Shown here in pieces: positions 1-10,480 of a stretch of DNA of 64,000 nucleotides. Both the position numbers and the translations under genes were made by a program. The stretch is from Conus ventricosus (Eukaryota; Mollusca; Gastropoda; Neogastropoda; Conidae): NCBI GenBank assembly GCA_018398815.1, contig CM031601.1:14006059-14070058 (forward strand). Direction: 5' to 3'. The notes beneath the pieces were generated by a model, which saw only the letters and a list, made by a program, of their open reading frames with translations, was not told the DNA's origin and searched no databases. Every line of letters starts with the position of its first letter. The first letter of the stretch is position 1.

Positions 1-32
1 AGACAGAGAGACAGAGAGACCAGCAAGAGGCA

Positions 33-97
33 GACACCACATACCACACCTTTGACACCACATACCACACCTTTGACACCACATACCACACCTTTGA
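33..97. repeat. 21-bp tandem repeat, three copies
   Basis: Three near-identical direct copies of a unit starting ACACCACATACCACACCTTT. No coding sense. The following 98-389 holds (CA)-rich sequence and a C-run at about 194-201; I see no gene there other than the intron edge of the PX exon. Confidence 0.9.
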
Positions 98-389
98 CAG
101 CGCAGACCTACGAACACAGTATCCCTCCCTTTTTGACAGAACTAGCAACAAGAGCTACACACACACACACAAACTAGCAACAATAACACCCCCACCCCCC
201 CCATATACACATACACACACATTATGTCAAGGTTGCCACAGTCATCTTTTCATGTTTACAAAGGCAATGCCAATGCATACAAGTTTTAAATACATATTTA
301 GACTACCAAATTTACCTATCAAAAAGACCTTGCAAACATATGCATGCACACACCATCCGTGGAACTCTCAAGGGATTTATCAGACTCAC

Positions 390-662
390 AATGATTCCAT
401 CAGTTTCATTGCCAGACACCAGACAATGATGTAGCCACTCGATGTCCTCGAACTGCCGTGTGACCACCAGGCCACGACCTCCTTCCACATGCGATGCCAT
501 GATCGTGAACTGCAGGCTACTGCCATCTTTCACAGCCTCTGTGACCGACACGTGGAAGATGGGCAAAGTTCCAGTGCTGGTGTTTAAGGCGGCATCCCGG
601 GTGGAACTTTCCTGGTCAGGATCTTCAGGATCTTCATATTCTACATCAGGACATTCTTCATT
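390..662 (-). CDS. Internal exon of a sorting-nexin-like PX-domain protein
   Basis: On the minus strand a pyrimidine-rich stretch ending CTGACAG leads into 91 codons with no stop, followed by a GTGAGT donor. Both boundaries are phase 0. The first ~30 residues are acidic (CPDVEYEDPEDPDQE), then LPIFHVSVTEAVKDG, QFTIMAS and VVTRQFEDIEWLHHCL. The last pattern (basic residue, then ED, then W-L-H) matches the PX-domain membrane-binding segment of SNX5/6/32-type sorting nexins, which act in endosomal retromer-linked sorting. The exon stops just where PX domains continue with the I-V-P-P loop (here DGIIV, then the donor). No neighbouring exon of this gene is recognisable in the window, so downstream exons should lie left of position 1. 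PX assignment is fairly good; the exact paralogue is a guess. Confidence 0.6.
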
Positions 663-1041
663 CTGTCAGAAATGAAAATACAACACTTAACTGTACAAAT
701 ATATATACAATAATACATACTTTATCCCTAAACGGATGAACAAACATTTTGTTAACTGGAATGGACTTATTAATCCCAACAGCAATGTTTGGTAAGAATA
801 AGTGATGTGGGATGCCTTTAAAAATCTGCCTTCATGACAAATGACAAAGAAGGCACACAAGTGACAACATCTGTGGACTGTGAATGAATGATTCATTTCC
901 TTGTTATGAGATGTTTCATAACACAAAAAAGGAATCTTCATTGAACTTCAAATGGGGTAAGGGTAAGCACAGTTTAAAAAAAAAAAGTGAAAAAACAATA
1001 TCACACACATATAACATGCAAAGTTCTACAACCACCTATAT
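663..1041. other. AT-rich non-coding stretch
   Basis: Probably intron of the PX gene. No conserved protein, RNA or repeat is recognised. Confidence 0.5.
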
Positions 1042-1086
<45 letters not shown>

Positions 1087-1103
1087 ACACACACACACAC
1101 ACA
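1042..1103. repeat. (CA)n microsatellite
   Basis: About 30 CA dinucleotides with one phase break. The 480 bases after it (1104-1580) hold nothing I recognise. Confidence 0.97.
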
Positions 1104-1580
1104 TCACATACATTTGCAATGATCACACAGAACACACATACATTTTCTTTTTTTCTCTCAGTCTTTCATGAAAGGTATGCAAAGGGGAAGGGAGGATGCA
1201 TATGTGCTTCATACATGTGTCCCTACATCTGCACTTATGAGAAAGCTTTACTATATCAGTATATGATCTCATGCAAGGCCATGAAAGATCAGTTACTATG
1301 AATTTCCCATCAACGTAAGTTTGACTTTGAAATCTGACGATGCAGAATGAGAAATACCAGGGACTCAACTTAAATAATAGATTTACAATTATTGTTTTTC
1401 AAGGTAATTATCATTAAGTTATCTTTGTTATCAAGCAAACAGATGCACAATCAAATGTGTACACAGTGGGCGCAATTCTTTGAAATGTGTGCATTTCATG
1501 CACCTACAGTCCTATTATAATCCTTTGCAGTGAAATGATACCCAAATTCGTACTCCTAGAAATATGCAGTATAATCGGAT

Positions 1581-1661
<81 letters not shown>

Positions 1662-1699
1662 AGCAAGAGAGAGAGAGAGAGAGAGAGAAGAGCAAAACA
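1581..1699. repeat. (GA)n tract ending in the left target-site duplication of a LINE
   Basis: A long (GA)n tract with interspersed 'gaagagcaa' ends in GAAGAGCAAAACA at 1687-1699. The identical 13-mer, also preceded by a GA run, occurs at 5170-5182 just after the LINE. It is therefore read as the target-site duplication of LINE family A copy 1. Confidence 0.85.
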
Positions 1700-2062
1700 A
1701 TGCTATCAGGAGACATTGAACTCAATCCTGGTCCGTCCACCAAAGTAAAATATCCATGCGGAGTTTGCAATTTGAGAGGTCACATGGAAACATAAAGCAG
1801 TTGCCTGTGACGTCTGCAATACATGGTATCACACTAAATGTATGTTAATGAATTCAGCAGTTTATGAAGCATTATGCAATAGTGATATATCTTGGACTTG
1901 TTTTACCTGCAGGCTTCCAAACTTTAGTTCAAGACTTTTTGAAGATTCTATTGAAGACTGCAGCTCAGAAAGCAACCGTTTTGGGACCCTTATCTCCCCA
2001 GACCGATCCCCAAAAGAAAACTTGAAATTTTGTCCTAAGTTTGCATCCCCCCTGTTTCCCTA
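1700..2062 (+). pseudogene. 2A-like peptide plus PHD finger of LINE family A
   Basis: The ATG at 1700 opens MLSGDIELNPGPS. GDIELNPGP fits the D-x-E-x-N-P-G-P consensus of 2A 'StopGo' peptides, which make ribosomes skip a peptide bond. Such peptides are known at the N-terminus of some invertebrate CR1/L2-type LINEs, including molluscan ones. Next comes a zinc-finger pattern: C-x2-C (CGVC), C-x2-C (CDVC), H-x2-C (WYHTKC) and C-x2-C (CFTC), a PHD-like arrangement. One extra base after 'METx' shifts the frame at about 1793, so the finger is split over two frames. The downstream part is Ser/Pro-rich and then decays. Confidence 0.75.
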
Positions 2063-2149
2063 AAATGAAAAAATCCCAAATCATAAAGGTGCAACTAAAG
2101 CCCCAAATCATTAAGAGAAAAAGATAAATTTAAAATGCATAGTCGTAAA

Positions 2150-2790
2150 TTTTCAATCTCTTATCAAGAAAAAAGGAAGAAACTCAGTAATTTAGTCACC
2201 GAAAAAAACTTTGATATTGTAATTGGAACAAAAAACTTGGCAAAAACTGGAACATCCAGCAGTGAATTCTAATGGAGCATTTTGAAATTTATAGAAAGGA
2301 CAGATTTGGGAAAAAGAGGTGGGGGAGTCTTGTTTGCCATTAGGAAGAAACTTAGCCAGTGAGTTTTTATTTTAAAGGGCAAAAATTGTGAAAGTTTATT
2401 TTGTAGGATTAATTTTAAGAAAAAGAGACCTGTCATTGTTGGATCAGTTTCAGACCTCCAGACTCAGATGAAAATTTTATGTTGTCTATCTGCAGAGACA
2501 TTTCTAACATTGTTTTGGCCAATAGGAAGGCAATATTATGGATTGGTGGAGACTTTAACTTACCAGATATTGATTGGGGGTGAAGTTTGCCATATTGGTA
2601 ATCAACAGTAAAAATATTAATACTCAGTTTTTGATACCACCAAGACCTTGGATTAGTGCAGTCATTTTGAAGCACCAACTGTGGTAAGGCATTCCTGGAT
2701 TTATTTTTTACCAATTGTCCAGGCGCTTTAGGCAATCAGGAATTAATTGAAGGCTGGGTGATCATGACATAATTCTCTTAGAGTAACTTA
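2150..2790 (+). pseudogene. APE-type endonuclease domain of LINE family A copy 1
   Basis: Frames broken by indels still show the ordered motifs of apurinic endonuclease-like LINE nickases: an IGTK...L element near 2220, GGGVLFAIRK near 2320, IGGDFNLPDIDW at about 2540-2578 (metal-binding Asp/Asn), and a D-H-D-I element near 2765 (the S/G-D-H motif). The domain nicks target DNA to prime reverse transcription. Multiple stops make this copy dead. Confidence 0.75.
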
Positions 2791-2889
2791 GGAGAAACCC
2801 TTTCAACCCTTTCGAAGAAAACCCCTAAAAAAAACCATCAATCTGGAACCAAGCAGATTTACCAAAATTGCGCAGGGATACTCATGATT

Positions 2890-4960
2890 TCAGTCGTCTT
2901 TTTTTGAGGTCCCTTAGTGTTAAAGTAATGTCAGTGACCTTTGGAAGTGTATAAAAACTAATTGGAGTTTATTAGGATGACAACATACCTTCTAAAATAA
3001 CTTCAAGCAAGAACCACCAGCCTTGGATTACTACAAAAACTAAACGTCTGTTGAGAAGGAAACATCGTTTCTTTAAGAATTGAAACTACATCCTAATTCA
3101 GAAAGTTACTGGTTAGGTATTAAACATATTAAGAAAAGGTGTCGAGAGAATGTAGGCTTACTCACTCCAATTATGTTAATTCGATGATTTCAAAAGGTGA
3201 TCATCAAAACAAGAAATTAGGGTTTCTTAAAATAAGGAGTAAGAGAGAGGACAACATTGGGATTCCAGACCTGAGAAACAACCAGAATAACCTAATACAG
3301 GACCCTGAAGGGAAAGCAAATTTACTAAACAAGCAGTTTTGTTCAGTTTTCTCAATCCCAAACCTTTAATTAATGTTAGACGAAATGAAAAACATCAAAG
3401 TAAACAAAGCAGGAGTATTTAAGTTACTGACCAACATAAATGAAAACAAGCTACTGGCCCCGATGGCGTTCTGGCAAGCTCTAAAATTATGTGCCAATGA
3501 ATTGATGAGGTTACCAACTACTTTACCAAGCTTCACTGGACCGGGGAGTAATACTGATGAGTGGCGAGATGCGAGCATTTTTCCCTTATTCAAAAAGGGT
3601 GACAAAACAAAAGCAGAGAACTATAGACCTGTATCTCTTACATCCCTATCAGCTAAATTACTAATACTTGAACACATAATATATAGTAGCATAATGGACC
3701 ATCTTGACAAATATGACTTCTTAAATAATGCCCAGCATGGTTTTTGGGCAGCGAAGGAGTTGTGAGACTCAACTTTTAACAACTCTCAATGATTTTAATA
3801 ACTGTCTTAACAACAGACCCGCAAATAGATGCAATTTTATTAAACTTTTCTAAAGCCTTTGATAAGGCTGACCCTGAGGGCCTGCTGCTTAAATTAGAAC
3901 ATATCGGCATTGGCGGTTCTTTGCTTAAAATGGGCTAGATCATTCCTCGTTGGGAGGGAAAGCAGAAAGTTGTTGTGGAAGGGTCGTCATCCATTGTAAA
4001 CCCGTCTTGTCAGGTGTACCACGGGAACTGTTCTGGGGCCCTTGTTTTTTCTTAAATTTATATAAATGACATAAGTAGAAATCTCTCTCTGGAACTACTA
4101 TAAGGCTTTTTGCAGATGACAGCTTAGTATAGGGAAAAATCAGAAGCAAGAATGATACAACATTCTACAAGAAGATCTAAACGCTTTACAAGAGTGGGAA
4201 AGAACTTGGAAAATGGAATTTCATCCCCAAAAGTGCCAAGTGTTGCGTATATGTAACAAACGCTCCCAATTAGATCAGATTTTCTATCCCTAATACTATT
4301 CTTAAAGAAACTAATGCTGCAAAATATTTAGGCGTGATTATAGATAGTCGTTCAAATGGGAAAGAACATTACAATTTGTATGTAAGAAAGCAAATAACAT
4401 CTTAGTTTCTTTACAGGAAAATCAATGACTGCCCCAAAGGTTAAAGACGACTGCTACAAAAACTGGTTAGACCAGTACTGGAATATGGTTGCTCAGTTTG
4501 GGATCCTTAACATCTAAAGGACATTGATAACCCCGAAAAGATTCAGAAGAGAGCAGCACAGTTCGTAACCGGGAACCACATCAGAGAAAAAGGGGAATAC
4601 TAGGAAGAACATGAGGAATTAGAATGGAAAAACCCCTTTGAAGAAAAGAAGAGTTTTATCAAACTTAACATCTTCTTCAAAGGCAGAGCTAAAGGGAATT
4701 GATATTCCAATGGAACAACTAGTATTGAATAAAAGTAGCACCAGGAGTGGCGGTCAATGTTAACCATACCTGCATCAAATATTGACAGCCACTTACATTT
4801 CTTTTTTTCCCAGTTCTGTACGGCTGTGGAACTCACTGCCGGGGTGCCATCAAGATTGCCACAAATGCAATCTCATTTAAAAAACAAATTGATTCGACAG
4901 GTTTTGAGATCTGCAAAATTTGACGATTTTCTATTTTTTTCTTCCCAGATATTTTACTAT
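2890..4960 (+). pseudogene. Reverse transcriptase domain of LINE family A copy 1
   Basis: Base-by-base alignable with copy 2 (6356-8410). Recognisable pieces include ENYRPVSLTS (about 3617), FSKAFDKADPEGLLLKLEH (about 3848) and the catalytic FADD box at about 4109-4120. At least a dozen single-base insertions or deletions (for example around 3760, 3815, 3945, 4135, 4270) scatter the protein over three frames. Confidence 0.85.
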
Positions 4961-5097
4961 TACTGGGGGCCGAATTGGCCATTGCTTTTAACTTCTTGAA
5001 TACGAGTGCGAGCCTTGTTGCCAAATTTGGGTCCCGGGGCCAAAAAGTCTGAGTCGCACTGTTTTATGTTATTTTATTTTACTTTTTAACATGCGCG

Positions 5098-5152
5098 CTG
5101 GTGACCTACTCGTTTTTTTTAGTGAACCAGTATTTTAGGAAGAAGAAGAAGA
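5098..5152 (+). other. 3'-terminal hairpin and (GAA)n tail of LINE family A copy 1
   Basis: CTGGT and ACCAG pair as an outer stem around a T-rich loop, then TATTTTAGGAAGAAGAAG. The same terminal structure occurs in copies 2 (8586-8616) and 3 (18230-18260), where an inner ACTCA/TGAGT stem is also intact. Conserved 3' hairpins are what stringent LINE reverse transcriptases recognise. Confidence 0.7.
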
Positions 5153-5611
5153 AGAGAGAGAGAGAGAGTGAAGAGCAAAACAGAGTTTAAAATTGGTTCT
5201 GATCCATTCCCCCTATAGTCGTTCGGATGGGACTATAAACCGAGGGCTAGTCTGTGTCACATGCACTAAAGACCATACACGGACTCTAAAGATCCCGATG
5301 CTCATGTCCTAAGACGGTGGAGTACCGGCTACACGAAAAATACACAATGCATGCAACCTGTGTGCCAGAATAGTCTACTTGAAGACTGTGGGCACGGGGA
5401 GGTTAAAAATCCCCATCTGGAAGAAGAAGAAGGTGAGAGAGAGAGAGAGAGGGGAGAGGAAGAGAGAGAGAGAGAGAGAGAGAGGGGGAGAGAGAGAGAG
5501 ATTGAAGAGCAAAAGTGAGGGAGAGAGTGAAGAGCAAGAGAGAGATAGAGAGAGAGAAAGAGAGAGAGAGTGAAGAGCAAGAGAGAGAGTGGAGAGAGAG
5601 AGAGAGAGGAG

Positions 5612-5646
<35 letters not shown>

Positions 5647-5650
5647 CACT
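5145..5650. repeat. GA-rich satellite with 'gtgaagagcaa' motif
   Basis: (GA)n with repeated TGAAGAGCAA blocks at about 5169, 5503, 5530, 5571. It matches the tract at 1581-1699, so both are parts of one array interrupted by LINE copy 1 and by the SINE-like element at 5184-5432. Confidence 0.9.
5184..5432 (+). mobile_element. SINE-like dispersed element ending in (GAA)n
   Basis: A ~250-bp unique-looking block embedded in the GA array. It contains GTCGTTCGGATGGGACTATA and AACCGAGG, resembling a widespread molluscan short retroposon (recollection, not searched). It ends TCTGGAAGAAGAAGAAGG, the same tail type as LINE family A. No clear A/B box is visible, so it may be 5'-truncated. Confidence 0.5.
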
Positions 5651-5771
5651 CAAAAAGAAAATGCTGACAGATTTGGTGATTCATCTTCCAAACAAATGTG
5701 CGCACAACTCCACCTGTTCTCTCCACAGCGCTTACTGTCTTCCCCCTCCTTGTCCTACCTATAACTATTCG

Positions 5772-5803
<32 letters not shown>

Positions 5804-6220
5804 TCTGACTCCCTGCCACTCGTGCAAGAGCCCAAACATTATGGCTTCAAGATATGACAAAGATTTTTGAAAGGTTTCAGAGGAAGTAAAAAGCTCTTTC
5901 CTACGTCGAAAACAAAAGGGGGCGTATGCCGACGCCCTCCCGCATTTGTCATTTTGACACACAATAAATACAACCAGAAAAAAAGAAATGAGGGCAAGTC
6001 GGCACTGTAGCAAGTGCATGATAGAAACACAACTAAACAACAATGTTGTACACTGAATCATACTTTTGACATCGTGACTGTTGACAAAAATGATGCACTT
6101 TCCCTGGCTGTCGTCGAATCAAAAAGTTTTCCGCTCTCTTCTGGGGTACATCCCTTTTTGGTATGATTCGTAAACGGTGCAGTTTTCATGATTCATGCGA
6201 CATTGAGACTTCTGAACGCT
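5651..6220. other. Unassigned sequence with a (CG)/(CA) microsatellite
   Basis: A short (GC)n-(AC)n tract at 5770-5802 lies in otherwise unremarkable sequence. No gene recognised. Confidence 0.5.
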
Positions 6221-6289
6221 GCGGATTTAAAAAAAAAAGAAAAGAAAAAAGAATTTAAAGTAAATCCGCAAGATAACAGGACAAACAAA

Positions 6290-6345
6290 TTACAAGACAA
6301 AATACGACGCGTTTCGACCGCTTTGGTCTTCTCCAGGCAAGATAA
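6290..6345 (-). ncRNA. Hammerhead-ribozyme-like stem motif, copy B
   Basis: Read on the minus strand: CTGGAGA, A, stem GACC, loop AAAGC, stem GGTC, then GAAAC and later TTTTGTCTTGTAA. A homologous element with a different but still complementary stem lies at 11655-11715. The order CUGrnGA / helix / GAAA resembles a hammerhead core, as found in Penelope-like elements, but the CUGAUGA box is imperfect and an extra A precedes the helix. Activity is doubtful. Confidence 0.35.
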
Positions 6346-6355
6346 ACAAACAGCA

Positions 6356-8410
6356 TTCTCTCTATTTTTGAGGTCCCATAGTGTTAAAGATAATGTCAGT
6401 GACCTTTGGAAGTGTATAAAAACTAACTTGAAATTTATTATGGATGACAACATACCTACTAAAATAACTTCAAGCAAGAATCACCAGCCATGGATTACTA
6501 CAAAAACTAAACGTCTGTTGAGAAGGAAACATCGTTTCTTTAAGAAATTGAAACTACATCCTAATTCAGAAAGATTACTGGTTAGGTATAAACATATTAA
6601 GAGAAGGTGTCAGAGAGAATGTAGGCTTGCTCACTCCAATTATGTTAATTCGATGATTTCAGAAGGTGATCATCAAAACAAGAAATTATGGTCTTACATA
6701 AGGAGTAAGAGAGAGGACAACATTGGGATTCCAGACCTGAGAAACAACCAGAATAACCTAATACAGGACCCTGAAGGGAAAGCAAACTTACTAAACAAGC
6801 AGTTTTGTTCAGTTTTCTCAAATCCCAAACCTTTAATTAACGTTAGACTAAAGGATGATGATAAACTCCCTGAAATGCAAAACATCAAAGTAAACAAAGC
6901 AGGGGTATTTAAGTTACTGACCAACATCAATGAAAACAAAGCTACTGGTCCCGATGGCGTTCCTGGCAAGCTCATAAAATTATGTGCCAATGAATTGAGT
7001 GAGGTATACCAACTACTTTACCAAGCTTCACTGGACCAGGGAGTAATACCTGATGAGTGGCGAGATGCGAGCATTGTTCCCTTATTCAAAAAGGGTGACA
7101 AAACAAAAGCATAGAACTATAGACCTGTATCTCTTACATCCACATCAGCTAAACTACTTGAACACATAATATATAGTAGCATTATGGACCATCTTGACAA
7201 ATATGACTTCTTAAATAACGCCCAGCATGGTTTTAGACAGCGAAGGAGTTGTGAGACTCAACTTATAACAACTCTCAATGATTTTAATAACTGTCTTAAC
7301 AACAGACAGCAAATAGATGCAATTTTATTAAACTTTTCTAAAGCCTTTGATAAGGTTGACCATGAGGGCCTGCTGCTTAAATTAGAACACATCGGCATTG
7401 GCGGTTCTTTGCTAAAATGGGCTAGATCATTCCTCGTTGGGAGAACGCAGAAAGTTGTTGTGGAAGGGTCGACATCCCATTGTAAACCAGTCTTGTCAGG
7501 TGTACCACAGGGAACTGTTCTGGGGCCCTTGTTTTTCTTAATTTATATAAATGACATAAGTAGAAATCTCTCTCCTGGAACTACTATAAGGCTTTTTGCA
7601 GATGACAGCTTAGTATATAGAACAATCAGAAGCAAGAATGATACACGCATTCTACAAGAAGATCTAAACGCTTTACAAGAGTGGGAAAGAACTTGGAAAA
7701 TGGAATTTCATCCCCAAAAGTGCCAAGTGTTGCGTATATGTAACAAACGCTCACCAATTAGATCAGATTATTCTATCCATAATACTATTCTTAAAGAAAC
7801 TAATGCTGCAAAATATTTAGGCGTGATTATAGATAGTCGTCTCAAATGGAAAGAACATTACAATTTAGTATGTAAGAAAGCAAATAACATCTTAGCTTTC
7901 TTATACAGGAATATCAATGACTGCCCCCAAAAGGTTAAAGACGACTGCTACAAAACACTGGTTAGACCAGTACTGGAATATGGTTGCTCAGTTTGGGATT
8001 CTTACCATCTAAAGGACATTGATAACCTCGAAAAGATTCAGAAGAGAGCAGCACGGTTCGTAACAGGGAACCACATCAGAGAAAAGGGGAATACTAGGAA
8101 GAACATGAGGAGATTAGAATGGAAACCCTTAGAAGAGAGAAGAGCTTTTATCAAACTTAACATCTTCTTCAAAGGCAGAGCTAAAGTAATTGATATTCTA
8201 ATGGAACAACTAGTATTGAATAAAGTAGCACCAGGAGTGGCGGTCAATGTTATACCATACCTGCATCAAATATTGACAGCCACTTACATTCTTTTTATCC
8301 CAGTTCTGTACGGCTGTGGAACTCACTGCCGGGTGCCATCAAGATTGCCACAAATGCAATCTCATTTAAAAAACAAATTGATTCGACAGTTTTTGAGATC
8401 TGCATATTGA
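6356..8410 (+). pseudogene. Reverse transcriptase of LINE family A copy 2
   Basis: One reading frame runs from upstream flank (6188) to 8410 with a single in-frame TAG at 7112-7114, just before NYRPVSLTS. RT motifs in order: KATGPDGVPGKL (about 6940), NYRPVSLTS (7115), AQHGFRQRRSCETQL, LLNFSKAFDKVDHEG (about 7325), SGVPQGTVLGPLFFL (about 7495), RLFADDSLVYR with catalytic FADD at 7595-7606, and a thumb region with VLEYGCSVWD. Near 8255 a one-base shift moves the conserved RLWNSLPGA segment into another frame. RT copies the element's RNA at the nicked target. The copy is truncated and carries at least one stop and one frameshift. Confidence 0.9.
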
Positions 8411-8640
8411 CGATTTTCTATTTTTACTTCCCCAGATATTTTACTATTACCTGGGCCTGAATTTGGCCATTGCTTTTAACTTCTTGAATATCGAGTGCGA
8501 GCCCTTGTTGCCAAATTTGCTCCAGGGGCCAACAGTCTGAGTCGCACTGTTTTATGTTAATTTATTTTACTTTTTAACATGCGTGCTGGTGACCTACTCA
8601 TTTTTGAGTGAACCAGTATTTTAGGAAGAAGAAGAAGAAG
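6356..8640 (+). mobile_element. LINE family A, copy 2 (5'-truncated, best-preserved RT)
   Basis: Sense-oriented copy beginning at 'tatttttgaggtccc' within the region upstream of the RT and ending in the family hairpin (8586-8616) and a GGAAGAAGAAGAAGAAG tail. The endonuclease and 2A/PHD parts are absent, so it is 5'-truncated. No convincing target-site duplication was found. It is far less mutated than copy 1, hence younger. Confidence 0.9.
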
Positions 8641-8641
8641 A

Positions 8642-8782
8642 ATGGTCAAAGTTGAAGTTGACGATCTTCCTTGTTTATTGGATCGATCTGTCCAAGCGAA
8701 TGTTCATCTTAAACCGGAGATCATCATTATCATGGATAATGTCGCGGTCAAATTCGTTGCACGACACATCATCCTACCAGAG
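8642..8782 (+). CDS. Candidate short exon, product unknown
   Basis: Directly after the LINE tail, an ATG opens 47 codons (MVKVEVDDLPCLLDRS..., ...MDNVAVKFVARHIILPE) ending at CCAGAG followed by GTAAGA, a strong splice donor. The composition looks coding, but I recognise no family and no partner exon. It could equally be a chance frame next to the LINE insertion. Confidence 0.25.
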
Positions 8783-8900
8783 GTAAGAAAACAATTAAGT
8801 TACAAGTTATATTGTGAGAAAGAGAACGAGTGATGAGCGATTTCGGATACTCTGATTGTCAAGATACGATGGAAAAATCTGAAAAAATTGAAGGAAATTA

Positions 8901-9810
8901 AATGTGTACTGGGGAAAACCAGCCGCCGTGGCGAAGTGGTTAGCGTCGCGGACTCCCGGCTGGGAGTTCGTGGGTTCGAATCCCATCAGAGTCATGTGGG
9001 TTTTTTCTGCCCCGACCGCCTCCTACCCAGAGTTGAGTTTGCTGCGGACTCGGTTGGGAAGACTGGGACCACACAGTCGAGTTTCATCCACTTAATGGAT
9101 GCGTTTCTGAGAGTGTTGCGCAAATTTCCTGACCAACACTGCAGGTGCCTGTATCTCTCTGGCCTGGTTGACGCCGGGATATATTATGAAAGGAAGCGTA
9201 GAGTACAACCATGTCATGTAGTCTCAGACCGAAACGGAAATCCGTAGCATCATCTTAATCATCCTCATTCTCATCGATCAGCATTAAAAAAAAATGTCTC
9301 AAATTCTGTGGCCCGTCATGCCCTGCTCTCATGGTGACCTCAATTTCGATGTCCTCTCCATGTCTGTGGTCTTGGTTTGGTTCCGTCGGTGTCACTGATA
9401 TCGGCGAGTCCATGGGGGCTGTCGTTGGACGGACGTGGTGGCGCCCTCTGGAGGGAGAGCTCACTCACGCCGGCTCAGCGACTAAGCAATTATTGTCGTC
9501 AGTAGGGGGCTTAGTAGGTGGTGTCCTGCGTATGTTAAATCAGAACAGGCGCCACTGAACACCACCGAAGTGACTCGGCAGCAGTGCAGTGTCTCCTCCG
9601 GTGGGTTGCCTCTTGACGACTTGACATTGACTGATCCCTGTGGATTGCCTGTGCCGGGGCTGCGGCGGGGTCGACCGGGCTGTGGCTGTGGACGGGGTGT
9701 TGGAATGAGCGGCGTGGGTGCACTGCCTCTGAGGTGGCGCAGAGGCTGGGACAGCAAAAAAAAATAAATAAATAAAATAAAACAAAAAAAAATGTGTACT
9801 GGGAGAAAAC
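8901..9810 (+). mobile_element. Long tRNA-headed retroposon with target-site duplications
   Basis: The element proper is 8920-9790, about 870 bp. Direct flanks match: AATGTGTACTGGGGAAAAC (8901-8919) and AATGTGTACTGGGAGAAAAC (9791-9810), one indel apart. It opens with a tRNA-like head: A box TGGCGAAGTGG at 8929-8939 and a perfect B box GGTTCGAATCC at 8973-8983. A ~770-bp body follows, and the element ends in an A-rich tail (AAATAAATAAAATAAAAC) at about 9755-9790. This is the structure of a SINE mobilised by a LINE, although 870 bp is long. The block 9150-9290 recurs at 51686-51830. No open frame has a recognisable protein. Confidence 0.8.
8920..8992 (+). promoter_or_regulatory. tRNA-derived internal Pol III promoter (A and B boxes)
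   Basis: TGGCGAAGTGG (A box) and GGTTCGAATCC (B box) are 44 bp apart, with an intervening segment that could form a long variable arm as in Ser/Leu-type tRNAs. This is the internal promoter of the retroposon, not a functional tRNA, because the acceptor ends do not pair well. Confidence 0.75.
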
Positions 9811-9922
9811 GTAGTATTTAAATATGTTGGTCATTCCTTTCAGAAATGCTGACTAAGTACGTACATGTACTGCACAAGAGGTGCAGTCTCACAGCTTCTC
9901 TGCACAATACTTAAGCTTTTTC

Positions 9923-10095
9923 CTGCCCTGCCACTAGCACTGCCCTGACAATTGTACTGTATTTCACCTGTCCTGCCACTAGTACTGTAGTTCTGCGCAA
10001 TACTTTCGCTTTTTCTGCCCTGCCACTAGTACTGTAGTTCTGCGCAATACTTTCGCTTTTTCTGTCCTGCCACTAGTACTGTAGTTCTGCACTCT
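9923..10095. repeat. 47-bp tandem repeat, about 3.5 copies
   Basis: Unit includes CCTGCCACTAGTACTGTAGT and TGCGCAATACTTTCGCTTTT. Copies start near 9925, 9972, 10019 and 10066, a spacing of exactly 47 bp for the last three. Confidence 0.85.
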
Positions 10096-10184
10096 TCTTC
10101 CAGTGCTTTTGCGTTCTGCGAAAATACTTGAATGTATTTATTTCATTTCTTTCTGTAGTATCCATTTGATTTACACAATTACAG

Positions 10185-10480
10185 TGAAACCCCATTTGGG
10201 CAACCACCCCTTTTGCCAGGAAAAAATGGTCTTAAAGTAGAGAGGTCCAAAATAGTAAGACAAAGAAGCCTTTGTCAGTTTGTGCTTGGAGACAGTTGCC
10301 AGGAAGAAATGGTCTTCAACTAGAGAGGTCCGAAATAGTGAGACAAAGAAGCCTTTGTTAGTTTGTGCTTGGAGACAGTTGCCAGGAAGAAATGGTCTTA
10401 AACTAGAGAGGTCCAAAATAGTGAGACAAAGAAGCCTTTGTCAGTTTGTGCTTGGAAACAATGGTCTTAATTAAGGGTTT
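10185..10480. repeat. 83-bp tandem repeat, about three copies
   Basis: GCCAGGAAGAAATGGTCTTA-type starts at 10215, 10298 and 10381, 83 bp apart, with a partial fourth. The preceding ACAGTGAAACCCC resembles the edge of a dispersed element. Open frames over it are accidental. 10481-11090 holds no recognisable feature. Confidence 0.85.

Larger units (their letters stand above)
1700..5155 (+). mobile_element. LINE family A, copy 1 (CR1-like, degenerate)
   Basis: A non-LTR retrotransposon in sense orientation, bounded by a 13-bp target-site duplication. Domains in order: 2A-like peptide and PHD finger (1700-1912), APE-type endonuclease (about 2150-2790), reverse transcriptase (about 2890-4960), then a 3' untranslated end with a hairpin (5098-5130) and a (GAA)n tail. 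Many single-base indels relative to copy 2 break every domain, so it is inactive. The sequence between domains is colinear with copy 2 from 'ttttttgaggtccc' onward. Assignment to the CR1/L2/Crack group rests on the RT motifs and the PHD-bearing N-terminus; the exact clade would need a tree. Confidence 0.9.

Noticed and set aside
8920..8992. Functional tRNA gene
   Set aside because: A and B boxes are good, but the acceptor stem does not close and it heads an 870-bp retroposon with target duplications.
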